NCBI RefSeq assembly: GCF_000812965.1
Contig: NZ_JSYN01000035.1
Coordinates: 1-64,000 of the forward strand
Direction of reading: 5' to 3'
Source: Pedobacter kyungheensis
Lineage (GTDB): Bacteria; Bacteroidota; Bacteroidia; Sphingobacteriales; Sphingobacteriaceae
Length of the DNA stretch: 64,000 bases
Under the pieces are notes generated by a model. The model was not told the origin of the DNA. It saw only the letters and a list, made by a program, of their open reading frames with translations, and ran no database searches. Position 1 is the stretch's first letter. Each line of letters begins with the position of its first letter. Both the position numbers and the translations under genes were made by a program. Positions 43,739-52,043 of the stretch are shown here, in pieces.

Positions 43739-44767
43739 ATGAAAAACAAAGAAACAGTTTTGGTAACCGGAGGCTCAGGATTTATTGCCTCTTATTGCAT
43801 GATTGCGTTATTAAATAATGGATACCAGGTAAAGGCTACACTTCGTTCGCTCAAGAAGGCAGATCTGGTAAAACAAATGTTAAGTGAAGGTGGCATCAAT
43901 AATTTCGATAACTTATCTTTCGCCGAAGCCGACCTGGAAAATGAATCCAGTTGGGAAAAAGCGGTTGAAGGCTGCCAATATGTAATCCATGTGGCCTCGC
44001 CTACCCCCTATACCAATGCCACTACCGAAGATGATTTTGTAATTCCGGCTAAAAACGGGGTACTTTTTGTATTGCGCGCAGCCAAAAAGGCCGGCGTAAA
44101 AAGAGTGGTATTAACCTCGGCCTTTGGTGCGGTGGGCATGGGTACGGTAAAAACTAAGCCTTATACAGAGGCAGACTGGACGGTTTTAAATGATACGGTA
44201 GCCCCTTATCAAAGATCGAAAACCATTTCGGAAAAGGCAGCCTGGGATTTTATCGCCTCCGAAGGTGCAGGCATGGAACTGGCAGTGGTTAACCCGACAG
44301 GTGTTTTAGGTCCTGTCCTCTCCAATGATTTTTCGCACTCGATTCAGAGCATCAGACAAATGCTCAATGGCGAAATGAAAGCCTGTCCTAAAATCATATC
44401 GGCCTATGTGGATGTACGCGATGTAGCCGATTTACATTTTAAAGCCATGACCTTACCACAGGCCAATGGTCAGCGGTTTATTGCGGCAGCTGGTGAAGGC
44501 TACTCGTTGATTGATATTGCAAAAGTACTGAAGAAAAATCTGGGCGAAAAAGCCGCTAAGGTGCCCACAGCTGAATTACCCAGCTGGCTGATTAAATTGC
44601 TGAGTATATTTAATCCAAAACTGAAAGCAGTTGCCCCTTATTTAGGCATGGTGAAACGCGCCAGCAGCGAAAAAGCCATTAACCTATTGGGCTGGAAACC
44701 CCGCAGCACCGATGAGGCAATTTTGGCGACTGCAAATAGTTTAATTAAATTAGGTATCGTAAAATAG
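43739..44767 (+). CDS. NAD(P)-dependent reductase of the dihydroflavonol reductase/aldehyde reductase type, 342 aa
   Basis: Rossmann start VLVTGGSGFIASYCMIALLN, then VKATLRSLKKAD, the catalytic Tyr-x-x-x-Lys in PYQRSKTISEKAA and the extended-SDR signature YVDVRDVADLHFKAM. This group reduces aldehydes or ketones with NADPH. Followed at 7 bp by a second Rossmann protein, so an operon of two or three (with the AraC gene). Confidence 0.88.
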   Translation: MKNKETVLVTGGSGFIASYCMIALLNNGYQVKATLRSLKKADLVKQMLSEGGINNFDNLSFAEADLENESSWEKAVEGCQYVIHVASPTPYTNATTEDDFVIPAKNGVLFVLRAAKKAGVKRVVLTSAFGAVGMGTVKTKPYTEADWTVLNDTVAPYQRSKTISEKAAWDFIASEGAGMELAVVNPTGVLGPVLSNDFSHSIQSIRQMLNGEMKACPKIISAYVDVRDVADLHFKAMTLPQANGQRFIAAAGEGYSLIDIAKVLKKNLGEKAAKVPTAELPSWLIKLLSIFNPKLKAVAPYLGMVKRASSEKAINLLGWKPRSTDEAILATANSLIKLGIVK

Positions 44768-44774
44768 AAGCAGC

Positions 44775-45431
44775 ATGAAAATAATCATTACCGGCACCAC
44801 CGGCTTAGTTGGCGAAGGCGTTCTGTTGGTTTGCCTCGAAAACCCTTTGGTTACAGCGGTGCTGGCCATTAGCCGGAAGCCCCTGAACCTGAAGCATCCA
44901 AAATTAAATGAACTGCTCGTTAAAGATTTCGCTGAAATTAAAAACTACAACAGCCTGCTAATGGCTTACGACGCCTGTTTCTTTTGTGCAGGCGTAAGCT
45001 CAGTTGGCGAAGATGAGGCTTCGTTTACCCGCAAAACCTACGATTTTGTTGTACCATTTGCCGAAACACTTGCAAACATTCAACCGGAAATGACTTTCAT
45101 ATACGTTTCGGGCAACCGGACTGACAGTAGCGAACAGGGCAAAGTAATGTGGGCCCGCGTAAAGGGGCGTACGGAGAATGCATTGCTTAAACTGCCATTT
45201 AAAGCCGTTTATAACTTCAGGCCGGGCTTTATGCGACCGGTTAAAGGGCAAAAAAACGTCAGGTTTATTTACCATATCTTTGATGCCTTGTCGTTTTTAT
45301 GGTACCTCCTATTCCCCAACTGGATTTGCACCATGCGCGAAGTAGGTTTGGCGATGATCCAATGTGTAGCCAAGGGCTACGATAAACCCATTCTCGAAGT
45401 CAGCGACATTAAGTCGCAGGCTAAATCGTGA
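44775..45431 (+). CDS. NAD-dependent epimerase/dehydratase-like Rossmann protein, 218 aa
   Basis: N-terminal ITGTTGLVGEGVLLVCLEN (GxxGxxG) and AVLAISRKPLNLKHP; the middle has AYDACFFCAGVSSVGEDEA in the place of the active-site strand. Short form with no clear YxxxK. Start 7 bp after the preceding reductase. Likely a small oxidoreductase or nucleotide-sugar-type sensor; substrate unknown. Confidence 0.82.
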   Translation: MKIIITGTTGLVGEGVLLVCLENPLVTAVLAISRKPLNLKHPKLNELLVKDFAEIKNYNSLLMAYDACFFCAGVSSVGEDEASFTRKTYDFVVPFAETLANIQPEMTFIYVSGNRTDSSEQGKVMWARVKGRTENALLKLPFKAVYNFRPGFMRPVKGQKNVRFIYHIFDALSFLWYLLFPNWICTMREVGLAMIQCVAKGYDKPILEVSDIKSQAKS

Positions 45432-45459
45432 AATATTTTAAATGGTAGAACCCTACTGC

Positions 45460-46239
45460 ATGAAAATAACAGAAATTAAATCCTGCTTTGTTGGCCCGGC
45501 AGTTTCGCCCGAGCAGTTTATAGCCGAACATTTTTTTATATTTCTCGCTAAAGGCTCCATGAACGGCTACGATGGACATAAACACTATAAGCTTAAAGCC
45601 GGCGAATGCTGTATGGTACGCAAGAACCGGCTGGCACGCTACAACAAGCAACGAGATAACAATGAATTTGAAAAGGTAGTCTTCATTTTCGACGAAGTAT
45701 TTTTAAGGGATTTCTTGAAAAAGCATTCTTTTGCATTTCAAAACTACCAGTCGAAAGATGCTTTTATTAAAATTAAGAAGGACAGATTAATTAATAGTTT
45801 TCTGCTTTCGTTAGATCCTTATTACACCGAAACAGGCCAGATGGATAAGGCTTTCGAAGATGCCAAACGCGAAGAACTGCTGCTCATCCTGTTACAACTG
45901 CAACCCGAATTATCGGATATTTTGTTTGACTTTGGCATTCCAGGCAAAATAAACCTCGAAGCTTTTATGCAACAACACTATAAGTTTAATGTGGGCTTAG
46001 AACGCTTTGCTTTCCTTACCGGACGTAGCTTATCGGCTTTTAAAAGGGATTTCAAAAAAATCTTTAGCCAAACACCAAACCGCTGGTTAACCCAAAGACG
46101 GCTGCAGGAAGCCCGTTTTCTGGTTGAAGAGAAAAAGCAAAGGCCAACGGATATTTATCTGGATTTAGGTTTCGAAGATTTATCGCATTTTTCTTTTGCT
46201 TTTAAAAAAGCCTTTGGCGTAGCGGCAAGTCATTTGTAG
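45460..46239 (+). CDS. AraC-family transcriptional regulator, 259 aa
   Basis: C-terminal AraC helix-turn-helix pair: ERFAFLTGRSLSAFKRDFKKIFSQTPNRWLTQRRL and DIYLDLGFEDLSHFSFAFKKAFG. The N-terminal half is a ligand/dimer domain. Start taken at ATG 45460 (MKITEIKSC), the longer frame to 45442 has no support. It follows two Rossmann proteins on the same strand and may regulate them. Confidence 0.9.
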   Translation: MKITEIKSCFVGPAVSPEQFIAEHFFIFLAKGSMNGYDGHKHYKLKAGECCMVRKNRLARYNKQRDNNEFEKVVFIFDEVFLRDFLKKHSFAFQNYQSKDAFIKIKKDRLINSFLLSLDPYYTETGQMDKAFEDAKREELLLILLQLQPELSDILFDFGIPGKINLEAFMQQHYKFNVGLERFAFLTGRSLSAFKRDFKKIFSQTPNRWLTQRRLQEARFLVEEKKQRPTDIYLDLGFEDLSHFSFAFKKAFGVAASHL

Positions 46240-46249
46240 GTCCTGTTAT

Positions 46250-46702
46250 TTATAAAGGATAGGCTACCATTTCAATATGCGGTATTCCATCTTCCATAAA
46301 TTCATCGCCAGATGCCTCGAAACCCAGTGTGGCATAAAATGCTTTGGCATAAGTTTGGGCACCAATGCGGATGGAAACATTGCCAAAAATTTGCCTGCAG
46401 GTTTGCATAGCTGCTTCCATTAAAACCTTGCCTGCTCCTGTACCCCTTACCTGCGCACTGGTAATTACCCTGCCAATAGAGGCTTCTTCGAAAGAAAGTC
46501 CTGCCGGAACGATTCGTGCATAGGCTACCAGCTCATTGTCTTTAAAAAGCATTAAATGATGGCAATGCTGGTCTTTATTATCAGCATCCTGATAAAAGCA
46601 TTTTTGCTCAATCACAAAAACCTCAATCCGCAACCGCATAATCTGATAAAGTTCATCGGGACTTAAATCGCAAAATGCTTTAACAAGGGTATGGTATTTC
46701 AT
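46250..46702 (-). CDS. GNAT N-acetyltransferase, ElaA-like, 150 aa
   Basis: ElaA-type pattern: DLSPDELYQIMRLRIEVFVIEQKCFYQDADNKD at the start, ASIGRVITSAQVRGTGAGKVLMEAAM with the acetyl-CoA loop, and FYATLGFEASGDEFMEDGIPHIEM at the end. Normal length. Convergent with the AraC gene, 10 bp away. Confidence 0.9.
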   Translation of the reverse strand: MKYHTLVKAFCDLSPDELYQIMRLRIEVFVIEQKCFYQDADNKDQHCHHLMLFKDNELVAYARIVPAGLSFEEASIGRVITSAQVRGTGAGKVLMEAAMQTCRQIFGNVSIRIGAQTYAKAFYATLGFEASGDEFMEDGIPHIEMVAYPL

Positions 46703-47026
46703 GGCTGATTGATTTTTATTTTAGTTTTTTTTAGGAAATTATCTTTTAGCAGGAGCCAATATTAATCAAAAAAATAATTTATTATTAAAGAAAGGGAGAG
46801 CAAAACACCAGTTTTGCTGTTTTTTATACCCTGTAGAAAAAATATTTTTATTTTTTTTCACCCCTAAAAAACTCCACTACCTATGTGATCAAACCTCCTT
46901 TTAACTCACTGATAATCTTTTAATTTTAAGCTCAAAAACATAAAAAAATAATGCTTTTTCTATGTGTTATTTCGAGGAAAAATGCCCTTCAGCCTGCTAT
47001 TTGAAGCAAAAAAAGTAAAATTATTT
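46703..47026. other. AT-rich gap before the second tRNA cluster
   Basis: No gene. The ORF starting at 46964 is a run through the promoter and the tRNA-Gly and is rejected. It includes the promoter given separately at 47027. Confidence 0.5.
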
Positions 47027-47056
47027 TTGATTGTGATATTTATATTTCTATATTTG
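47027..47056 (+). promoter_or_regulatory. Promoter of the second tRNA-Gly/tRNA-Leu cluster
   Basis: TTG at 47027, 19-bp spacer, TATATTTG at 47049-47056: the same layout as at 41232-41261, with 37 bp to the tRNA. Confidence 0.8.
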
Positions 47057-47093
47057 CAACCCCAACGGAATACAACACATCAGTATTCAAATT

Positions 47094-47169
<76 letters not shown>

Positions 47170-47172
47170 AAT

Positions 47173-47198
47173 AAATGCCTTCCTAACCGAAGGCATTT
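47173..47198. terminator. Hairpin between the second tRNA-Gly and tRNA-Leu
   Basis: AAATGCCTTC / GAAGGCATTT, as at 41379-41404. Confidence 0.55.
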
Positions 47199-47241
47199 AT
47201 TTTAACATTAACCAAGCCGATGGAGATCGGTAGCGGCTAAT

Positions 47242-47325
47242 GCTCGGGTGGTGGAACTGGTAGACACGCAGGACTTAAAATCCTGTGCTTTCAAAGGCGT
47301 GCGGGTTCGATTCCCGCCCCGAGTA
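47242..47325 (+). tRNA. tRNA-Leu(TAA), copy 2
   Basis: Same 84-nt sequence as at 41449-41532, with TAA anticodon and GCTCGGG / CCCGAGT acceptor stem. Confidence 0.96.
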
Positions 47326-47343
47326 CAAAACAAAAATCGAACG

Positions 47344-47371
47344 AAAAGCCTTGATGAAAATCGAGGCTTTT
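47344..47371. terminator. Terminator after the second tRNA-Leu
   Basis: AAAAGCCTTGAT, GAAA, ATCGAGGCTTTT, then a T-run; matches 41551-41580. The rest of 47372-47636 shows no gene. Confidence 0.75.
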
Positions 47372-47636
47372 TTGTTTCAGACCCTTTTCGCTCATTAAAT
47401 AAATTCGCTCCACCAATCCTGTTTACAAATCAGGGAATTAGCTTCAGCGAAACGGAGGTATTTTACTAAATATCAAACCAGGGATTTCAAAAACACTTTT
47501 CCAATTAGTGCAGATCGATGCTACTTTTTCCTCAACAGCCTAAACCAAGAATATAATTAGACTGGTTATCATTAACAGGAATTTTTCGGGGATTGATTAA
47601 CATTTTGGTAATTTGAATTTTAAAACGGAGACGATA

Positions 47637-48002
47637 ATGAGTGTACACATAGGATTGATGATCTGGAAGGAAATGAAAACCAAGGGAATTTCTGTTGCCG
47701 TATTGGCCGAAAAAATGGCCATCAGTAAAAATAAGGCACAGGAAATCATCAATAGCTCCAGCCTGGATGTGGCGTTGCTGGCTACCGTAAGCGAAATACT
47801 GGGCTATAACTTTTTCAGCTACTATGAAAAGGGAAAGTTATTTTCAGACCACAATCAAAAAGAGATAAAGGCCTCGGCTGAGGAGATTAAAAGATTAAAA
47901 AGCCTGTTGAGCGAAAAGAACAAAACCATCGAACTCAAAGATAAAATGATTCAGAACCTGTCGCAAACAGTTTCTATACTCGAAAAAGTACAATACCGCT
48001 AA
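47637..48002 (+). CDS. Small HTH and coiled-coil protein, 121 aa
   Basis: Start taken at ATG 47637 (MSVHIGLMIWKEMKTKGISV). Residues about 5-60 form an XRE-like helix-turn-helix (ISVAVLAEKMAISKNKAQEI, then LLATVSEILGYNFFSYY). Residues about 75-115 are a leucine-containing coiled coil (IKRLKSLLSEKNKTIELKD). Likely a DNA-binding regulator that dimerises; no target evident. Convergent with the DUF92 gene, two bases apart. Confidence 0.7.
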   Translation: MSVHIGLMIWKEMKTKGISVAVLAEKMAISKNKAQEIINSSSLDVALLATVSEILGYNFFSYYEKGKLFSDHNQKEIKASAEEIKRLKSLLSEKNKTIELKDKMIQNLSQTVSILEKVQYR

Positions 48003-48003
48003 T

Positions 48004-48771
48004 TTAGCAGGTTCCGGCCTTGATTAGCACCAGTAATACCAAGGCTGCGATTAAGGTATTCAAAAAATTCACAATATTGTTGCCTATACTCCCCTTCCGT
48101 TCAAGCAAGGCACCCAGCACAGAATCGGTTAAATTGCCAATGGTACCGGCAATTATGATAAAGAAAAAGCTGTTATTCCAGCCAAAACCCAGCGCATAAA
48201 TTACTGCAATAAAGCTGCTGCCTAACATACCAATTAAAGTTCCTTCCAGACTAATTACGCCATCCAATCCGGATTGCTCAACTTTAAAAGTGATGATATT
48301 GAAAAACCTTCGTCCGTAAACCATACCCAATTCTGACGACAGTGTATCTGCTGTAGCAGAAGCAAAAGCGGCGCCCATTGCGGGCAACATGAGGTTGCTG
48401 AGCTGTGGAAACAGTATAGCCAGTACAGCTGCAATACCGGCAACACCTGCATTGGCAAATACCTGAAAGGCAGATCGCCCTGTTCTGGTTTCCTCCTTAC
48501 TGGCAAATGCCTGCTTTTGATGCCGTTTCCACGAAGTGGCCAAAGTGCCCAAAATAAAAAACGTAGTCATCATTGCAAACCCGGTATAACCCGAAGCCAG
48601 GAAAATAATGCAGCCCAGGATAGCACCGGTAAAGGAAGCCGGAATGGTTAGCTTTTTTGCAAGTATAGCATAGCTCATGCCCAGGATGATAATAAGCGGA
48701 AAAAAGAAATCAGACAAAATATGGTTATAGTATGGCGTGATTAATTCCAAATCTATGCTTTTTCGCCACAT
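48004..48771 (-). CDS. DUF92 family membrane protein (TIGR00297 type), 255 aa
   Basis: Six or so membrane helices: residues about 21-40, 42-62, 64-80, 107-130, 170-200 and 220-250. The family motif ASATADTLSSELGMVYGRRF is present, followed by DGVISLEGTLIGMLGSSFIA and GTIGNLTDSVLGALLERKG, which are typical of DUF92 and related phytol/isoprenoid-kinase-like proteins. Function unsettled. Confidence 0.87.
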   Translation of the reverse strand: MWRKSIDLELITPYYNHILSDFFFPLIIILGMSYAILAKKLTIPASFTGAILGCIIFLASGYTGFAMMTTFFILGTLATSWKRHQKQAFASKEETRTGRSAFQVFANAGVAGIAAVLAILFPQLSNLMLPAMGAAFASATADTLSSELGMVYGRRFFNIITFKVEQSGLDGVISLEGTLIGMLGSSFIAVIYALGFGWNNSFFFIIIAGTIGNLTDSVLGALLERKGSIGNNIVNFLNTLIAALVLLVLIKAGTC

Positions 48772-48824
48772 TAAATGCGATTAAGATAAAATATCAACAT
48801 GACCGTATCAATTAGCTGACTGGC

Positions 48825-48854
48825 TTGACTAAATTATCAGAATGATTACTTTTG
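48825..48854 (+). promoter_or_regulatory. Promoter of the PAS sensor kinase
   Basis: TTG at 48825, 19-bp spacer, TACTTTTG at 48847-48854, an exact TTG-19-TAnnTTTG. It overlaps the first codons of the longest ORF, so the real start must lie downstream, at 48875. Confidence 0.75.
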
Positions 48855-48874
48855 TATTTAAGGGGATCATCCAA

Positions 48875-50881
48875 ATGCAGAACAAGACCATTACTTCCGA
48901 TTTCATCAGACTTGCACCTATACCTGTATGTATTATTGACTCCAATAATCTGAAGCTGGAGGCTGCCAATGAACAATTTCTGGATTTGGTGAATGAAAAT
49001 CGTGCTGAAATTCAGGGTAAACATTTCGGCAATATCATTGGTCAGGATGTATCTTTGTTTTTCCCGGCTTTTCTCCTTCAGTTAACAGAAGCTCCTGGAA
49101 TAGCTTCGCTACCGATACAAATTCCGGAGCTGGAAGCAAGCATAGCGCCGTTTTCAGGCTATAGCTATTTTGCCAGCGCGGTCAAAGAGACTTCAGGCGA
49201 ATCAAAAATCGCAGTTTGGTTAATGGCTAAAACAGCACGTTCAGCAGATCAAATGGATGTAGCGCTTGCCGACAATCTAGCCTTAGGCGATGCCAAAACT
49301 ATTGTAAAACGTCCAAGCATCGAGTACATACAAATGGCTGAGGAAAATCAGTTCAATACGCCCGGAGATTCAATTTCTTTAAAAGCTTCAACCTATAATC
49401 CTGAGCAGGACGAAATGTTAGAGAGCTGGACAGAGCTTGAGCGGAGCCGCGAATGGTTTAAAAATATGGTCCACTCCTCTCCCGTTGCAATGCTGATTAC
49501 TAAAGGTGAAAATATGGTTTTTGATGTGATCAACGAGCCGATGCTGAATTTGATTGGCAGGGATGCCTCAGTTTTGGGGAAGACCTGGTTTGAGGCGATA
49601 CCTGAATTGGTTGGGCAACACGTAGTAGACGAACTGTTTTATGCTTACCGCACTGGGCTTACGCATCATGTACCTGCTGTTGGCATTACACTGGTAAAGA
49701 ACGGTGAATCGATGTTAGGCTATTATGACCTGACCTATACGCCGCTAAAAGAAAACGGACAGGTGGTTGGATTGATGCAAACGGCTACTGAAGTTACCGA
49801 ATATGTCAAATCTAAAGATAAACTTCAAAAGGCTTACGAACAGATCAGGTTATCAAAAGAGGCTGCAGAACTGGGTACTTTTGATATGGATATGGTTACC
49901 GGCCGCCTGGAGTGGGACGACCGCTGCAGGCTATTATTTGGAATCAGCCATTCAGATGAGGTAGAATTTGAGCGCGATTTTTTGCAAAACCTCCACCCGG
50001 AAGATTTAGACAGGATAAATTCGGTTTTGGCTTATGTTTTTGACAAGCAGGCCAGCAACGGCATTTATGATATAGAATACAGAACGATTGGATATGAAGA
50101 TAAACGATTGAGGTGGATACGGGCAAAGGGACAGGTTTATTTTGATGTTCATGATAAGCCTTTGCGCTTTATTGGCTCTGTTTTAGACATCACCGAGCAA
50201 AAAGAAGACGAGCAACGCAAGAATGATTTTATCGGCATGGCGAGCCACGAACTTAAAACGCCGCTTACTTCGATAAACGCTTATCTGCAATTGCTGCAGC
50301 ACCACGCCAACCGCAATCAGGAAAGTACAATGCTTGCTACGATTGAAAAATCATTAAACCAGGTTAAACGCATGACGCGGATGATTGATGGCTTTTTAAA
50401 TGTTTCCCGCTTGGAATCGGGTAAGATTGCCATTGATAAGCAGGCATTTGAAATAACAGCGTTGCTGAAAGAAGTACGTGAAGAAACCGTAGCTTTAACT
50501 ACCGGTTATCCGGTTAACCTATCTGTTACCGATGAGGTAATGGTTTATGCAGACCGGAACAAAATAGGCCAGGTACTTCAAAATCTCCTGGGCAATGCTT
50601 TTAAATATTCGATGCCCGGAAGTGAGGTTAAAATGAGCTACTTGACTGAAAACGATCACATTACCATTAGTGTAACTGATCAGGGAATTGGAATTAAGCC
50701 AGAGCATCAGCAAAAGCTGTTTGAGCGCTATTACCGTGTAGAAAGTAACAGCACTATCTCTGGTTTCGGAATAGGCTTGTACCTGTGTGCTGAAATTATA
50801 ATACGCCACCAGGGAAAAATATGGGTAGACAGTGAATTCGGGAAAGGCAGTACATTTTCATTCAGGCTCCCGCTTAATTAG
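48875..50881 (+). CDS. PAS-domain sensor histidine kinase, 668 aa
   Basis: Start at ATG 48875, because a consensus promoter covers the upstream in-frame ATG at 48842. The protein has no membrane helix. Three PAS-like regions: about 10-95 (IPVCIIDSNNLKLEAANEQF), about 200-320 (VAMLITKGENMVFDVINEPML), and about 330-455 (AELGTFDMDMVTGRLEWDDR, PAS_3). HisKA with the phospho-His at about residue 458 (MASHELKTPLTSINAYL), then HATPase (NLLGNAFKYS, GQGIGIKPEH-like DQGIGIKPEHQQ, GFGIGLYLCAEII). Cytoplasmic sensor; no response regulator next to it. Confidence 0.92.
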   Translation: MQNKTITSDFIRLAPIPVCIIDSNNLKLEAANEQFLDLVNENRAEIQGKHFGNIIGQDVSLFFPAFLLQLTEAPGIASLPIQIPELEASIAPFSGYSYFASAVKETSGESKIAVWLMAKTARSADQMDVALADNLALGDAKTIVKRPSIEYIQMAEENQFNTPGDSISLKASTYNPEQDEMLESWTELERSREWFKNMVHSSPVAMLITKGENMVFDVINEPMLNLIGRDASVLGKTWFEAIPELVGQHVVDELFYAYRTGLTHHVPAVGITLVKNGESMLGYYDLTYTPLKENGQVVGLMQTATEVTEYVKSKDKLQKAYEQIRLSKEAAELGTFDMDMVTGRLEWDDRCRLLFGISHSDEVEFERDFLQNLHPEDLDRINSVLAYVFDKQASNGIYDIEYRTIGYEDKRLRWIRAKGQVYFDVHDKPLRFIGSVLDITEQKEDEQRKNDFIGMASHELKTPLTSINAYLQLLQHHANRNQESTMLATIEKSLNQVKRMTRMIDGFLNVSRLESGKIAIDKQAFEITALLKEVREETVALTTGYPVNLSVTDEVMVYADRNKIGQVLQNLLGNAFKYSMPGSEVKMSYLTENDHITISVTDQGIGIKPEHQQKLFERYYRVESNSTISGFGIGLYLCAEIIIRHQGKIWVDSEFGKGSTFSFRLPLN

Positions 50882-50968
50882 GATATACTCATCCAAAATT
50901 TATTTCCCTTCCTTGATTTATTGTAAAACGCGGCGACATCCGTCAACCGCGTTTACAGTCATCATTAA

Positions 50969-52042
50969 CTAATTAATTATTTTCTGCTCCTTTAGCCACT
51001 TTCCTATTTCTAAAAATACTTCTGGGGCAATATCTTCTTTGATTTCTTTGTACTCCTGAATCTGGCACGTTTTGCAGTGTTGCAACAGGTGGTTAAGCCC
51101 AGGTAATTCAATGGTTTTTACATTTTTATTCCCACCTGCGGCCGATAGTTTTTTCCAGTTCGCCAAATTCACAGCCGGATTAACCATAATATCTTTACTG
51201 CCATTGATGGCCAGAATCGGCACTTTAATTTTGGCAAGATAAGGTGCAGGATCATACTTTATAAAATAACGGTACCATGGCCCCGTTGCATTATTTACAT
51301 AACTGTAAATCGGATAACGGAAATGATCGAACTCAACCCCTGCTGATTTGATTAGCGCATCATCTTTTACTTTCCAGGCGGCATATGCCCGGTTCAACAT
51401 GGTATCTAATGTCGATGAATCAGCATATTTCAGTGCTGTTTTAAACATCAGCTCATTAATTTCATTGTAGCGCTTTTTATCGCGGTCTGGTATGGGGGCT
51501 GCAGCGACTATATCTTCATTTTGCAAAATCTGCGCCTGGTACCCATTTGTGGCCAATCCGGATAAACTGATCAAAAATGCGATATCTTTCGATGCTGCCG
51601 CAGCAATGGTAATTGCGGCACCACCTTCGCTATGCCCCAATAAGCCGATCTTTTTGAGTTTTAGCTCCTTTCTGGATTTTAAATAAGCCACTGCAGAAAG
51701 TGCATCCTTTGCGAAATCGCCAGTGGTGGCAGTTTCATATTTCCCGGTCGTTTTACCTTCTCCCCGATCATCGGTACGCAATACGGTTAAACCTTTATCA
51801 ACCAGGTACGCTGCAAGCACTTTAAACCATGGGTGGCCCGCCATATTCCCATCCCGATCTTGCTTACCCGTTCCTGAAATTAAAATAACTGCATTACCGC
51901 TATTTTTTTCAGCAGCAGGAACAGATAAGGTTCCTCCGAAAGTAATGGCTCCATCTCCGTTTTTAAATGTTACATCGGTGTTTTGGGCGTATAATGCATT
52001 TACCGAAAACAGCAAGGTTACTACAAAAATCAACTTTCTCAT
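50969..52042 (-). CDS. Exported alpha/beta hydrolase, 357 aa
   Basis: Start taken at ATG 52042 (MRKLIFVVTLLFSVNALYAQ), one base after the upstream TlpA stop, giving a signal peptide. The catalytic elbow is GLLGHSEGGAAITIAAAA with Ser in GHSEGG; His in LPGLNHLLQ near the end. Similar to S9-type/alpha-beta hydrolases. Fifth and last gene in the SusC-SusD run; substrate may be linked to what SusCD imports, which is inference. Confidence 0.88.
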   Translation of the reverse strand: MRKLIFVVTLLFSVNALYAQNTDVTFKNGDGAITFGGTLSVPAAEKNSGNAVILISGTGKQDRDGNMAGHPWFKVLAAYLVDKGLTVLRTDDRGEGKTTGKYETATTGDFAKDALSAVAYLKSRKELKLKKIGLLGHSEGGAAITIAAAASKDIAFLISLSGLATNGYQAQILQNEDIVAAAPIPDRDKKRYNEINELMFKTALKYADSSTLDTMLNRAYAAWKVKDDALIKSAGVEFDHFRYPIYSYVNNATGPWYRYFIKYDPAPYLAKIKVPILAINGSKDIMVNPAVNLANWKKLSAAGGNKNVKTIELPGLNHLLQHCKTCQIQEYKEIKEDIAPEVFLEIGKWLKEQKIIN

Positions 52043-52043
52043 A

